The position numbers and the translations under genes are program-made. Shown one piece after another: positions 11,083 through 21,864 of a stretch of DNA of 64,000 bases. The stretch's first letter is position 1. Each line of letters opens with the position of its first letter. The notes beneath the pieces are model-generated. The model ran no database searches, was not told the DNA's origin, and was given only the letters and a program-made list of their open reading frames with translations. The DNA comes from Pyrenochaeta sp. MPI-SDFR-AT-0127 (taxonomy: Eukaryota > Ascomycota > Dothideomycetes > Pleosporales > Cucurbitariaceae), in the NCBI GenBank assembly GCA_020747015.1, contig JAGTJM010000032.1, forward strand, positions 186,001-250,000, given 5' to 3'.

Positions 11083-13918
11083 TCAGGCGATACCCTCCAT
11101 GCCCATGGGCGCCTGGAATCCACTCAAGCCCTCGCCTGCACTACTCAACCTTGCACACAAACTCAAGAAGACGACTGTCTCTGTAGCAGCAAGATAGTTC
11201 AGTGTGTCCAGGAGGATCTTAAGATGACGCGTGAAATTTTCTTCATACTTTGCGAGCATATCGAACATCTTGTCAACCCGCGCAGGGTCGTATACGAACT
11301 GCGTGGTTTGGCGGTGCGATACCGATGCTGGTGGACGAGATGGCTGAGTGGACGATTTTTTGGAATTCGTGGCCGGGGCTTGAGGAGGCGCCAGAGATGC
11401 GTTGACTTGGGCAACTAGGTCAGGATCTCCTGTTATGAGGTACCTGGACAGGGAGTAGGTGAAGGAGGCGAACATGCTGCAGGTAGACATGATTTTGTTG
11501 TTTATCTGGAATTGATGAGCATCTGTTACTAACAAGATCGAGACGTTGAGCACCTACCCGTAGCAGCTTACTATTTGTAAGCATGCATTCCTTTAGACAA
11601 GTTGCGAGAAAGTCAACATGGTCCTGCATCAATTCATCTACTGTCCGCTTCACACCACTCTCTTCTTCACTGGTCTTGCCCTTGCCTTTGGCGCCTTCCT
11701 TACCCTCCTCGTTGAGGCGAGACATGAGAGATGCCCAGTTGGGTTCAATGACTTCTGATGTGCAGTAGTATACGAGCTGTTGTACGAATACCAACATGCG
11801 CGCACGAAGCGTCCATGCTTTTCGTTTCCATAGCTCGATTCGAGGATTTCTGGACTGATGTTTCCAGGCTGCATTCTTGCCTTGCTCGCCCCAGCACTTG
11901 GCAAGGTCGGTCTCAAGGTGCTTCAAGCTCAGAAGATACCGGAAAAGAAGCTGATACCGTGTGAGCGTAACTCGACTAACGACCAGAGACAAGGGAAATG
12001 GCATAGCGTAGTCAAATACAAGTGCTTGATAACCTGTGATGTTGCTATCATCCGTTATCGGCGCTGTGTTGGCCGGGGTATAATTTGAAATTGATGTAGC
12101 GGCGTCCTGATCCAGACCTTGTACATTGACAATCTTCATTAGCCAATTTGTAAGGCCAGTATCATTGATCTGGACTTTAATATCTTCTTTGTATGGGTCT
12201 TCCACAGCTACGGAACCCGCGTGCCGTGTAGCGAGATCAAGTAGTGATTGTAGTTTGCCGACGTTGACATGCTTTGCTGGCTTCTTGAGCTCGAGTTCGC
12301 CCATCTCAAGGAAGTAGGTGAAGAAATCAGATCGATCGAGGAAGAAGTAATGTTTGAGTGAGCGTAATCGTGCTGGTAGTTGATGAGTTGTGAGTAGGAG
12401 ATTGAGAAGGGATGAATTTGCGTATGCGTATGCAGAGTTGACGTTGTCGAGGAATCGCGGGTCGTCGAAGCTTGTTGGTGCGTCTTGGACAATCTTACTG
12501 ACATCGACACCTCCACATTCACGGACAACATTGAGGTACTTCCCCGCCAGAAGAACTTTATCTTTGACCGCTTCGAGCTGTGGTGGTACAAGGGCATCTC
12601 GGAGTGTGTACCGCTTTTCCCAGTACTCGTCGGTATAGTCCTGGTCGAGCCGCTCGCGCTTGATACTCCTTTGCTCTTTGATGAGGAACTCGGAGTGCGG
12701 GTCTCTGATACCTCCATGATGAAGCCACTCGTTGAGCATCGCCATGTAAGGTCTACTGGCCTCTCTTAGGAGTGTGGTGAGTAACGTTCGTGCCGCGGGG
12801 TCTCCAGACATGGATGAAAGCCGCTTGGTGATCAAGCCGAGCACACTTCCCCCTTTGCATAACTTCTTTGTTGCATTGCCTCCTTCGCGCAGTGATTCCA
12901 GGATGTTCTCAAAGTCGTTACTATCGTCGTCTGCCTCATCTTCCTCCTTGTCGTCCTCGAGGATGTCGTTCGCTTTGAGAAGCTCGATCCCAGTTGTGTA
13001 CAGCTGAAATAGCATGTGGCTCGTCTGCTTGGTATGTAGATTCAACACATGGAGTGTGAAGGAATCATTGGTCAGCAGCTGGTGCTCTAGTTGAGCGACC
13101 AGTGTCAGGTAGTCCTTCAGCAGCCGCCGCACAGCAGCGCACAAGGCATGGTTGACGGCACCGTATTCCTCGCGACTTAGCACCTCGACGCAGGCATCCA
13201 CGGCAATATAGTGTGTCGCAGTCTTTAGCATCGACTTGGTCAGGTCTCTCAGACTAGGGTCCAATCCAGGAAGTATGCGAAACTGCGGCCCAACCAAGCG
13301 GTCCTTCTCGTCATGTGGGTTATAGGCTTCGCTGAAGCGGATGTACTGCCCCTCGAATCCCATGAATACAAATAACAGGTCCTCTAAGATGGCCTTCTCT
13401 TGTGCCTCTAGCGATAACTGAGCAAGCGGGGCTGGCTGCAGCGAGACAGGAGCGGTCGATGCAAGCGGAGGTATCGAGATGCGCGTTGCGAGCGGGGCGG
13501 TCGTATGCGGTATCAGCGAAGCCTGGGGTTCCCATGGTGCTGGCGGTAGCTCTGGCGAAGACTTTGCTGAAGCTGCGCTCCGAGACGGTCTCTCTATGTC
13601 TCGCGGCTGCTTCTCTGTCCGGCTTCGAGCATTCACCCGACTCTCGCTCGAGTGCTTGAGTGGACTGCGAGTCCGCCTGATTTCGGTCTCCCGTTCGCGC
13701 ACCTCGCGCTTCTCTATGCGCCGTTCGCCTGTCGCTGCCCCAGTCCCTCCCATGGTGGCCGACTGTTTCCTGGTATGCGATGTTGTCGTAGACCCGCGCC
13801 GGTCATTTTCACCTCCCGATGCGACGCGGGGTCGCGCAGTCGACGTGTAATTCGTATTGGTAGAGCGTCTCTCGGCAGTGGTCAAGGGCTTCATGATTGG
13901 CGGGTTGCGAGAAGACAT
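11083..13918 (-). CDS. gcp2: Gamma-tubulin complex component 2 (Spc97/GCP2 family)
   Basis: Two exons (11558-13918, then 11083-11505) give 927 residues with one 52-base intron. The first ~160 residues are basic and low complexity, with R/E-rich stretches. The GCP N-terminal domain starts at AILEDLLFVFMGFEGQYIRF. Next comes GLDPSLRDLTKSML and the GCP2-type block EYGAVNHALCAAVRRLLKDY followed by VAQLEHQLL. The C-terminal gamma-tubulin-binding domain includes AYANSSLLNLL, LRSLKHYFFLDRSDFFTYFLEMGELEL and FDYAMPFPLSLVVS. GCP2 pairs with GCP3 in the gamma-tubulin small complex at spindle pole bodies to nucleate microtubules. GCP2 fits better than GCP3 because of the NHALCA and AQLEHQ blocks. The ATG at 13918 gives MSSRNPP; the frame is open slightly upstream without an ATG. 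Confidence 0.9.
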
Positions 13919-14179
13919 ATTTGCGTCCAAGGGCAATCCATAGAGGTCGGACAGTGCAGTCTTGTTGATTGTGCCTGCGCCGAGTGCATGTTTGGGCTGC
14001 AGTAGTGACTGTTGTCGGGTCCCACTTTCCCTACGCGTCCCTGGTTCGCGCTAAGCGAGCCATGACGCAGGTACCAGGCCTGGTACTTCAACACCACGCA
14101 TATATATCTACTTCGTCTTATAATCTATCAATTTGCTAACATCATGCCAAAATACATACACATGTAGGTAAATAGCCTT

Positions 14180-14845
14180 CTACATTCCCGAATCATACAC
14201 ATCCTGTCTCTCCTTCCTGCTGACCTTCACCTTCGTCACCGTTACCACTTCTCTGAGAATATAGTCTCCTGATGTAATCATGCCCACCAGCACGCCGTGC
14301 ATCTCTTCAAGGTCTATTAAAACATCGCCCTCATGGCGGTTTTCAAAAATCCGATCCTTTGCACTCTTGACGGCATCCTCTTTCGTTAGAAACGTCTGCG
14401 CGTAATTTCCAATCATGAATCCCCTTCCGCCTGATTGAATACTCTGCGGAATATTCTTGAGAACGTCTGCGGGCGTGCTCTCCTTTTTACCTGGCTCTCG
14501 TCTCCTTACCGTGTACAAATATAGCGTCTCATCTCCAACTAATCTGTTGATTGCGTCTGCAACGCTCGGATTACGCTCAACTGTGCTTTCCACATCAAAC
14601 ATTTCTCTACCTCGAGCATCCGACACGGATATGTACATTCTATTTCTGTAAAGCTTGCCGGAGAGTACAGCATCATCAGCCACTTCTTCGCATTCCTTTT
14701 GGCCGCCACAATACATGTGTAGTTCCTGTCGGAGGAGTTCTTCATCATCTACCGAATTTGTGTAGGGGCCGCGGGCCAGTGAGGTTCTGCCATTTGGAGG
14801 ATAGATTGAAACCCACGTTGTCCTGTCCGAAAAGTTAGAGGCCAT
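14180..14845 (-). CDS. Unrecognised protein, tandem paralog A
   Basis: A single-exon frame of 221 residues from the ATG at 14845. I do not recognise the family. It has no signal peptide or membrane segment. It is clearly related along its length to the next gene on the same strand (15555-16232). Shared landmarks in order are GPY, a helical stretch then YC-x-GQ, YTVR around residue 110, A-x-x-x-AK-x-I, VLVG-x-I and VVTVT-x-V-x-x-S-x-K-x-R. Identity is low overall, so the duplication is old or the family evolves fast. The N-terminal half may form one alpha/beta domain and the C-terminal half, ending in strand-like VVTVTKVKV, a second; that is a visual impression. No function is assigned. Confidence 0.72.
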   Translation of the reverse strand: MASNFSDRTTWVSIYPPNGRTSLARGPYTNSVDDEELLRQELHMYCGGQKECEEVADDAVLSGKLYRNRMYISVSDARGREMFDVESTVERNPSVADAINRLVGDETLYLYTVRRREPGKKESTPADVLKNIPQSIQSGGRGFMIGNYAQTFLTKEDAVKSAKDRIFENRHEGDVLIDLEEMHGVLVGMITSGDYILREVVTVTKVKVSRKERQDVYDSGM

Positions 14846-15554
14846 TGTATCTCTATTAATGTCGTCTTCCTTGGTTGTTATTTTGTCTCCAGTTGCCGAC
14901 TTTTCGCTGGTGCTTCCGACATCAAAATGTACTTATTGGAACCCAAGGACTTTTATACACTGTTCAAACATGAGTCTTCGATAGGTAAAGTCATTCAGAG
15001 ACTCTAGCTGACTGGTAGATAGATTCTACAGCTCGGATCAGGCCTTGGGCTCTCGTGGACCATCCACTTGCTGAATAACAAGTATATAGCCATGAATCCG
15101 ATGTTCTGTGACTGTTCGTTTCTAACCTTCTAGTCGATTTTGAGCATTGCCAAAAAAGGTTTAGAGTGCGTGAAACTAGATGTTCGCTCTAGAGCTGAGA
15201 TCTCTCAAACTGGGCAGGTCGCATACGCAGCAGCTGTGTCCCATGATTGTAAGTATGAATCCACGGTCGTTCCACGGTAAACACCACTATCCACTGTGCA
15301 TCTGATAGAGACCCTACCAAACATGAACCCACACCCTCTGGTGCCAGCAACTACTGGCAAAGCTATTTCTAATTTTCTGGCAATTTCCGTGTCCAAGGTG
15401 CACCTTTTAGGATCAAGATCAACCCCCTGTGCTTTGAAGCTACTTGGTGTCAAAACGGAATGTACCGAGAAGATAGATAGTCACCACATGTATTCAAAGT
15501 GTCAACTATGTAAGTCACAACCCTTCAGCCTACAGCAAGAGATAAGCGTGGCCA
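14846..15554. other. Spacer between the two tandem paralogs
   Basis: About 710 bases. It contains the promoter of paralog A and the 3' end of paralog B. No third copy or remnant of the family is visible, and no other gene. Confidence 0.45.
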
Positions 15555-16232
15555 TCATTGATAAGGAATAATAATCTCCTTCCTCGCCTTTGCGGAGGCC
15601 TGAACTTCCGTCACAGTCACAACAGCCACTACAAAGCCATTCAGATCCGAAATCCCACCAACAAGAACTCTATTTACTTGCTCTAACTGCCAAACCATCT
15701 TCCTGCCCGGCGGGTTCTTATCGTCATCAAGAATGCTTTTCGCCTTACTAAAAGCCTCGCCCTGGTGCAAGTAGGTAGACGGCTTCTCAAGTGCTTTCCA
15801 CGGTATGCCATCGGGTTTCAGATACTTCCCAATCGTGTCCTTTAGCGTTCCATCGATTTTCAATTCCCGTCCGGAAACATCTAGCTGCCTGACAGTGTAG
15901 AGGCTTGTCACACTAGGTCCAGCCAATACCTTCAGCGCATTTGAGATGTCCTTCCTAAACTCCAGAAGTAAAGTGAGCTTCACCAGGTGGGGGTTCTCCT
16001 TGGACCTGATTTTCACGATGCCCTTGGTGTGTAATCTCTGTGCCAAGGCTTGGTCGATATCCTCTGGTTTAATGTTTTGCCCAATGCAATAGTCTTTCAA
16101 CGTGTCGAAAATGAGCCTCTTGTCCTCAATTCTGGGGAGATACGGTCCGAAAACGTTCCTCACGCCAGTAACGGAAAGCTTGGTCTGAATCCAGATAATG
16201 GAATCATCGGGATTATATGTTTCTTCGCTCAT
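15555..16232 (-). CDS. Unrecognised protein, tandem paralog B
   Basis: A single-exon frame of 225 residues. I start at the ATG at 16232 (MSEETYNPDD); the frame is open to 16331 but has no ATG there. It aligns over its full length with the neighbouring protein at 14180-14845: FGPY, DYCIGQ, SLYTVR, AFSKAKSIL, NRVLVGGIS and VVTVTEVQASAKARKE match GPY, MYCGGQ, YLYTVR, AVKSAKDRI, HGVLVGMIT and VVTVTKVKVSRKERQD. There is no signal peptide, membrane span or known catalytic motif. The two genes are head-to-tail on the minus strand about 710 bases apart. The unspaced VVTVT motif near the C-terminus is the most conserved block and probably structural. Function unknown. Confidence 0.72.
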   Translation of the reverse strand: MSEETYNPDDSIIWIQTKLSVTGVRNVFGPYLPRIEDKRLIFDTLKDYCIGQNIKPEDIDQALAQRLHTKGIVKIRSKENPHLVKLTLLLEFRKDISNALKVLAGPSVTSLYTVRQLDVSGRELKIDGTLKDTIGKYLKPDGIPWKALEKPSTYLHQGEAFSKAKSILDDDKNPPGRKMVWQLEQVNRVLVGGISDLNGFVVAVVTVTEVQASAKARKEIIIPYQ

Positions 16233-17408
16233 ATTGTAATGTCGTCGTTGGACTTTTGGTGTGAGTGCCTGTCGCTTGGGTCCGTATGAACAGATTTCTA
16301 GGACACTGATAAACTCTTCGAAGCTGCGCAAATTATACAGCTATAGTGGTGAGTCGGACAAAAATATTCTCACCTTTCAGTCATAGAATAGTAAAAGAAT
16401 GGCTTCTCAGTCACTGCTCAGATCACCAAAGTCATGTTGCGGACGAAGCGCATACTGTACACGACTCCGTATCGGAGTTTTCTAATAAGTCAACGCAGCA
16501 AACGTGTCTACACCGCACGAGCACCGCAGATACTTCAGCTTGCTTGTGTAAGATTGTGCGACAGACCAGGTAACTCACGTGGTCAGCCACTGTCATGGGG
16601 ACTTATTGAACACAATGCTCTCAGGCGGTAATCTTCCCAAAGGCCAATGACTAGGCTGTGGTCACTAGTCTGCCACCGCGATTCAGTCACATAGACATTT
16701 ACGATAGTCATATATTATTCTAGGAGAAAGGCTTAATCTAAGAGTCTGTTCAGTCTGGCAGTTACTTATCATTTGGTAGCCACTCTACGAAGGAACAACT
16801 TCAATTGCCGTAACCTTCCATGACAATTCACAATAATGCTGGTGCACGAATTCTTTGGGTCAAATGAAAATTTCCTGGTTTTTTTCACTCTAATATTATT
16901 CGTCTGTTAAGGAGGAGCCGAAACCTCTATCTATCTTTAACATCATAATGATGGACACACGACATGAGCATAACTGTATACGCCATGGCTCTAACAGGCC
17001 ATGTGAAAGAGTTTATCCGAGATGCCACACTGAAGATTTCTCGTCTGGTACAGTAGAAATCCATCTATTCTCAACAAACAACCGGTAATAGTATTTGCAC
17101 TAAAGCCTATCAGAGTCTTACACGCAGATTCTACTAAAGGATACAAGAGGATTCTTAATAGTTTTGAAAAAATTATAACAATCTTCAGGTGTAGTTTTGC
17201 AGCAGTCTTGGTATGGGCTTCAGTCGCAGCTCACTGGTGGAACACTCTGTGCGGTCAAACTTGTGCTGTTCAATTCTCAAGGTGGTACGATTGTACCGAT
17301 GAATAAAAATGCAATCTAACGTGATAGGTATACCCAAGCGCCTTACGATTGACCTTGATCAGGTCTCCAGAGGTCGTGTTGAACGCCAGTTATGCAATCA
17401 TCTTTCGA
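16233..17408. other. AT-rich gene-free stretch
   Basis: About 1.18 kb with no gene I can support. The segment from about 16640 to 17330 is richer in A+T than the flanks, which would fit a decayed repeat, but I find no terminal repeats or transposase remnants. A 46-residue Cys-rich ATG frame (16948-17088, including NRPCERVYPRC) is noted but too short to call. Confidence 0.4.
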
Positions 17409-19795
17409 TCAAACCTCGTACCTCCCTCTTCCCCTTGAAAATCCGCTAACCTCGTTCCCAAACAACCTTCCAGCATCTACGCAATACCTGGCTTCGCCTT
17501 GCCCGTCTCTTCCAATTTCACTCCCCCAACAGATCAACACAGCGTCCAATATCCCCCCGAGAACACCTTCCATCGCACCAAGCGCTCCCCAGCCTATCGC
17601 TGCGCTGATCAATCCTACGACATATGCGTACAGACTTCCTTTGTAGGGCACAGTATCGTTACCAATCTGAAGCATGCGTGCAGTTGACACCCACCCCCCA
17701 AAGCCGAGAGAGAGCGTGATAACCCAACGAATAGCATGAAGGAGGAGTTTGGCCAGGCGGTAAGACTGAATTGAAGGCCTGCCGTGTTCCTTGAAAGAGC
17801 TTGGGCCAAGGGTCGTTGTTGGCGACGCAGCCGAGATGAAGTTCATTTGCGAGAGCCCTCTCGCAGCCTGGTTTAATGGAACGCCATGAATTGATGCGAA
17901 AGTTAGAGTAAGAGGGTTGGTGAGGGCAGCAATCGGCGTTGGAACCAATGAGTAGGCGCACATGCTGATCATGCCCGCAATTCTTCGTGGAAGCACAATG
18001 AGTGGAAGTCGAACCATGAGCGATATCAGCGTTGACATGCAGATCGTGCCTGCCATAGTATAAGTCGCGTGTCCAAGGGACGCCCGCACAACCGTACGAG
18101 AAGCGGGCGCGGGAACGCTGTTACGATGGAAGTACCACTGAGACACTGTGGCTGCGGTAGTCGCCCTTTGTACACCTGCGATAACGCCCAAAGTCCAAAA
18201 ATAATCCAGGAAGAAGACGATACCAAGCCACCACGTGCTCGTATCAATAACCCAGCGGGATTTGTTGCTGGTAAAATGGCCACCGAGGAAAAGACGCGTG
18301 AACATGAGAATCCATATCCAGGACCAGAGTATTACAGCAGCCAGTGTTGCGATACCGACAATGAGCAAAGGAAATTGTGCCCTAAGTATTTCGCTTGAAA
18401 ATTCCAACATCCCGGTCGCCTTGTCGAGTGAATGGCGTGCTTTGATAATGGTGTATACCCAGAAGATGGCGAAACATAGCGGACCAAATGAAAGCCAGCG
18501 CATGACACGGTCCTGCATACTGTCGCCGTGCCACGAACCCTTGAAGCTTGATACCAGCGGGTAGAAGAAGAAGGATATAGAAATGACTGGTACAGCGAAC
18601 AGCATGAGCATGACCAATGGCCGAGCAAATGACCGCAACAACGACAGCCACAATAGTCCAACTACGATTGAAACAAGTGAGTACACCCCGATGAGATGGA
18701 ATGATGAATGCAGAACCGTGTAGATGGTGTCTCCGAGTGGATTTTTCTTGTTTGGCGGCGACTCTTGCAGAAGAGATATGAACCATACTCCAAGTATGCC
18801 GCACTGGACGATTATGAAGAGCTCGGCCCAGAAGAAGTTATGCCTTGGGGTTGATATCGGATTCTCTGGAACAACGTCGGGTACCGTTTGACGATCTGGA
18901 CTTATGGGTCGTGGATTTTCTAGAAAGGTATCTTCGTCCGTCTCTTGGGGTATTGGCAGCGTTGTTCTCAGCGGACTGCGACCGCGCTTTGGCCTCGGCA
19001 TATTTCGGAAGGACTGGTATGATGGCGGAGGATCGTCTTTGTGTCCCAAGAGCTCGTCTCTATCCAGCTCTTCTATGCTCCCCCGGTCTGTTGATTCGAG
19101 CTCTACATCAACCAGATTTCCTCTCCCTCTACTGCTTGGGTTGGTCGACTCTGATAGCGGGACACTCGATTCTCTTTCGTCATCTTCCAGCTTGATGATG
19201 GTAGCTGATCTTCCTCGCGCAGGCATGTCGCCTTTCCAGGAACTTTTAATCCCTCGTCCTAAGCCATAACCTGGTGCTTCGTTCTCGTCCCTGTCGGCTT
19301 CTATCGTATGGTCTGAACGGTGTATGCCATCGTCGTCCACTTCAGAGGACTCTGAAAGGTTGCTGGCGCCAAACTGCCGTCGTGATCTCTGCAGAGCGTA
19401 GTGGTCCGCCATTTCCCGGTCGTGCTCGACATGGTCATCCTCCTCGCGGAAATCATCAGTCGCCGAGTAGAATAGCGGGGCGGGGGCGTTTGAGGTTCTT
19501 GAAGCGAAGGCGAAACGGCTCATAGCCTGCGAGTTGTATGGGTTTGGCATGTTGCGACGCTGAAGGTATGCTTGAGCGGCTCGCGACGACGGTCGCTGCC
19601 GGTCGGAGGGGTTGCGGTTGAAAGGGGACTCGGACTGGCCCAGTGACAGGCGCGACTGAGACTGGGAGAGAAACTTGGAGGCATCTGGAGAGCACGCCCG
19701 TCAGTCACGCGAGGTTGCAAGAGTACTCGAGGCAGAGGCGTCGCCCTGTCACATGTACCTGATAAGGCGCTGGGTTGCTTACATTCCGAGAACAT
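17409..19795 (-). CDS. Choline transporter-like (CTL/PNS1) membrane protein
   Basis: Two exons (19783-19795, then 17409-19684) give 762 residues; the first exon encodes only MFSE plus one base. About 250 N-terminal residues are hydrophilic, acidic and Ser/Arg-rich, probably cytosolic and disordered, with a PPPSYQSF motif. Roughly ten membrane segments follow, from FFWAELFIIVQCGILGVWF to the final GSLYAYVVGLISAAIGWG region. The downstream SLGHATYTMAGTI block and the C-terminal VLGGILDAVLICW match the CTL/PNS1 fold. The family is called choline transporter-like, but yeast Pns1 has no proven substrate, so transport of choline should not be assumed. It is divergent from the Rab gene at 20793. The split after 13 bases is supported by GTAAGC and CTCTCCAG splice sites and exact phase. 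Confidence 0.83.
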
Positions 19796-20792
19796 GATGG
19801 GCGGCGCAGGATGTGAGTGCCCTTCTGCCTATGCGGCTTGCTTCCCGCAGACGACGCGATATATTTAAAGAGTGTGCAGCCGTGAAGTGTGGGTTGAGTC
19901 AGGTGGGAGGTCAGCAGTCGGTGAGGCAGCTTCCTATAGCGCAAGGGTACAAGAGGCAACCGCGGATGACGCAGCGTAGAGGCATGCAGCTGGATGATCA
20001 AAGGTAGCGCGTGGAATGTGGTGCGAAGACAGTAAAGATGGCGGATATGGGTTTACACGTTCAGAGGATAGCGCATCAAGGAAAGCTTGAGGAGCTCGAA
20101 TAGGTGTTGACGTCTAAGTGGCTGGCGCGTGAGTTGCTCTGTTGCTTCATCATCGCGCCAAGACGAGGCGGTTATCGATATCGGTCCGGCTAGTGGGTAT
20201 GCATGCGGCACATGGTATCTTTGGTGCTTCATTCAACCAACGCTAGCCCTGGTGTTATCTTCCTATACGTGCCTGGAGTATTCAAGAGCCGTTACTGAAA
20301 GCTTTTCCATAGCCTGTGTCTAGTTTTGTTGAATGTAGTCTGGATCAAGAATCCCCAATGTCAACCAAACTCACCATATCCAACGGGCGCCTGCGTTGAA
20401 CATGCCCAACTCAAACATATATATGTATAAACCTGTGTCTATATTGTGAATTTGGCAAAAACGAAGAGAGTTTGGCCAGTCTGACTTTTGGTACGCGCCA
20501 GAATACGTGATTGTAGACCTTTATTTGCCATCTCTTGCCGCGGCCGAGCTATGACCGCATTGCATGGGGTTGAGCCACACCTCACGTCTTGCTGCAGAGC
20601 CACCACTTGAGCTCCACCAAACAAACACCAACAGCTGGCTATCGCAAACCATACCAGAACGTACGCTCAATCTATTCTTCTCGCACTAGGCCTACTCCAT
20701 ATACGCTTGCCGCCGAAATCCTCCTCAGCAGCCACTGGTCACAAGTCATCCCACCTCTTCAACACTCTGCATTGCCAGGCGCAACACCTCAA
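19796..20792. other. Intergenic region between divergent CTL and Rab genes
   Basis: About 1 kb between two divergent starts. Open frames here lack ATG starts or domains. I infer it carries both promoters and 5' UTRs, but see no specific site I can name. Confidence 0.45.
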
Positions 20793-21622
20793 ATGTCTCA
20801 GCCATGGGACTACATTGCAAAAATTGTATCTCTGGGCGACTCGGGGTGCGGTAAATCAAGTGTATGCGCTCGCCTTCGTCTCAAACACACGGCATTACTG
20901 ACATCCCCCAGCTAACAGTCCGCCTCTGCGAAGGTCGCTTCTCACCACATCACGATGTCACCATCGGTGTAGAATTCGGCTCACGGATCGTCCCTGTCGG
21001 TCCACCAGCATCACACGCTCTCAGCATAAACAACCCCGCCAACTCTTCACAACCGACAGCCCCCACCTCGCCCTCGAAACAGCCACCACAGAAGCACATG
21101 AAACTATCATTATGGGACACTGCAGGACAGGAAACATACAAGAGCATCACGCGGAGTTATTTCAGAGGTGCCTCTGGTGCACTTTTGGTCTTCGATATTT
21201 CTCGGAAAAACACTTTCCTTAGCGCAACTAGCTGGCTACATGACTTGCGACAGATCGCGGAGGAGGGGATAGTGGTAGTACTTGTCGGCAACAAGAGCGA
21301 CCTTGCAGCATCATCAACAGTCTCCGAATCAGAATCCGCGAATAAGCGACAAGTATCTCGCGAAGAAGCGGAAGAGTGGTGCAAGGCGAATGGCGTAATG
21401 CAGTATGTGGAAACATCAGCCAAGAGCGGAGAAGGTGTCGAGAGAGCATTCTTAGAGGTTGCAGAAAGGATATATCAAAATATTGAGGCAGGAAAGTACG
21501 ATTTGAATGATCGGAGGAGTGGTGTCAAGGGGCCTGGAGGTGGTGGAGGCAGGGTTGGTGGGGTGAATTTGAACGACGCCAGCAAGAAGGGAGGACAGAA
21601 GGGATGGGGGAGTTGCTGTTAA
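20793..21622 (+). CDS. Rab-family small GTPase (Rab2/4/14 type) with interswitch insertion
   Basis: Two exons (20793-20861, 20912-21622) give 259 residues. All nucleotide-binding boxes are present: P-loop GDSGCGKS (15-22), switch I with HDVTIGVEFG (39-46 region), WDTAGQE (91-97), NKSD (150-153) and ETSAK (190-194). The C-terminus ends in Cys-Cys, the geranylgeranylation site for membrane anchoring. The FSPHHDVTIGVEFGSR stretch and the intron inside the P-loop region resemble the Rab2/Rab4/Rab14 group, which acts in endosomal and Golgi traffic. The oddity is about 37 extra residues, rich in Pro, Ser and Ala, between switch I and WDTAGQE (residues 50-86), where most Rabs have a short beta hairpin. 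No splice sites bound it, so it seems truly coding. Confidence 0.9.
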
Positions 21623-21864
21623 ATTTTAGCATGTCTTCAATCTTTCCGAAAAGACCAGTTCGCATCGCTCGGCGTCATGACCTCTTCGATGTTATCAAGG
21701 TAAATATTGTAATAAACCTTCTATTGCATTCATGGCAAAAACCTCTTTTAGGTACGTGTACTTTCAAACTCGCCATCTTACCAATAAATTCACAATCACC
21801 GTCACTACAAGACAGTATATTACGACGACCCAAAAACTCTTGACTCGAAACACCGAGCGTCGGC

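Noticed and set aside
12208..12717. 169-codon minus-strand frame inside GCP2
   Set aside because: It is a shifted frame within the long GCP2 exon and is low-complexity Ser/Thr/His.
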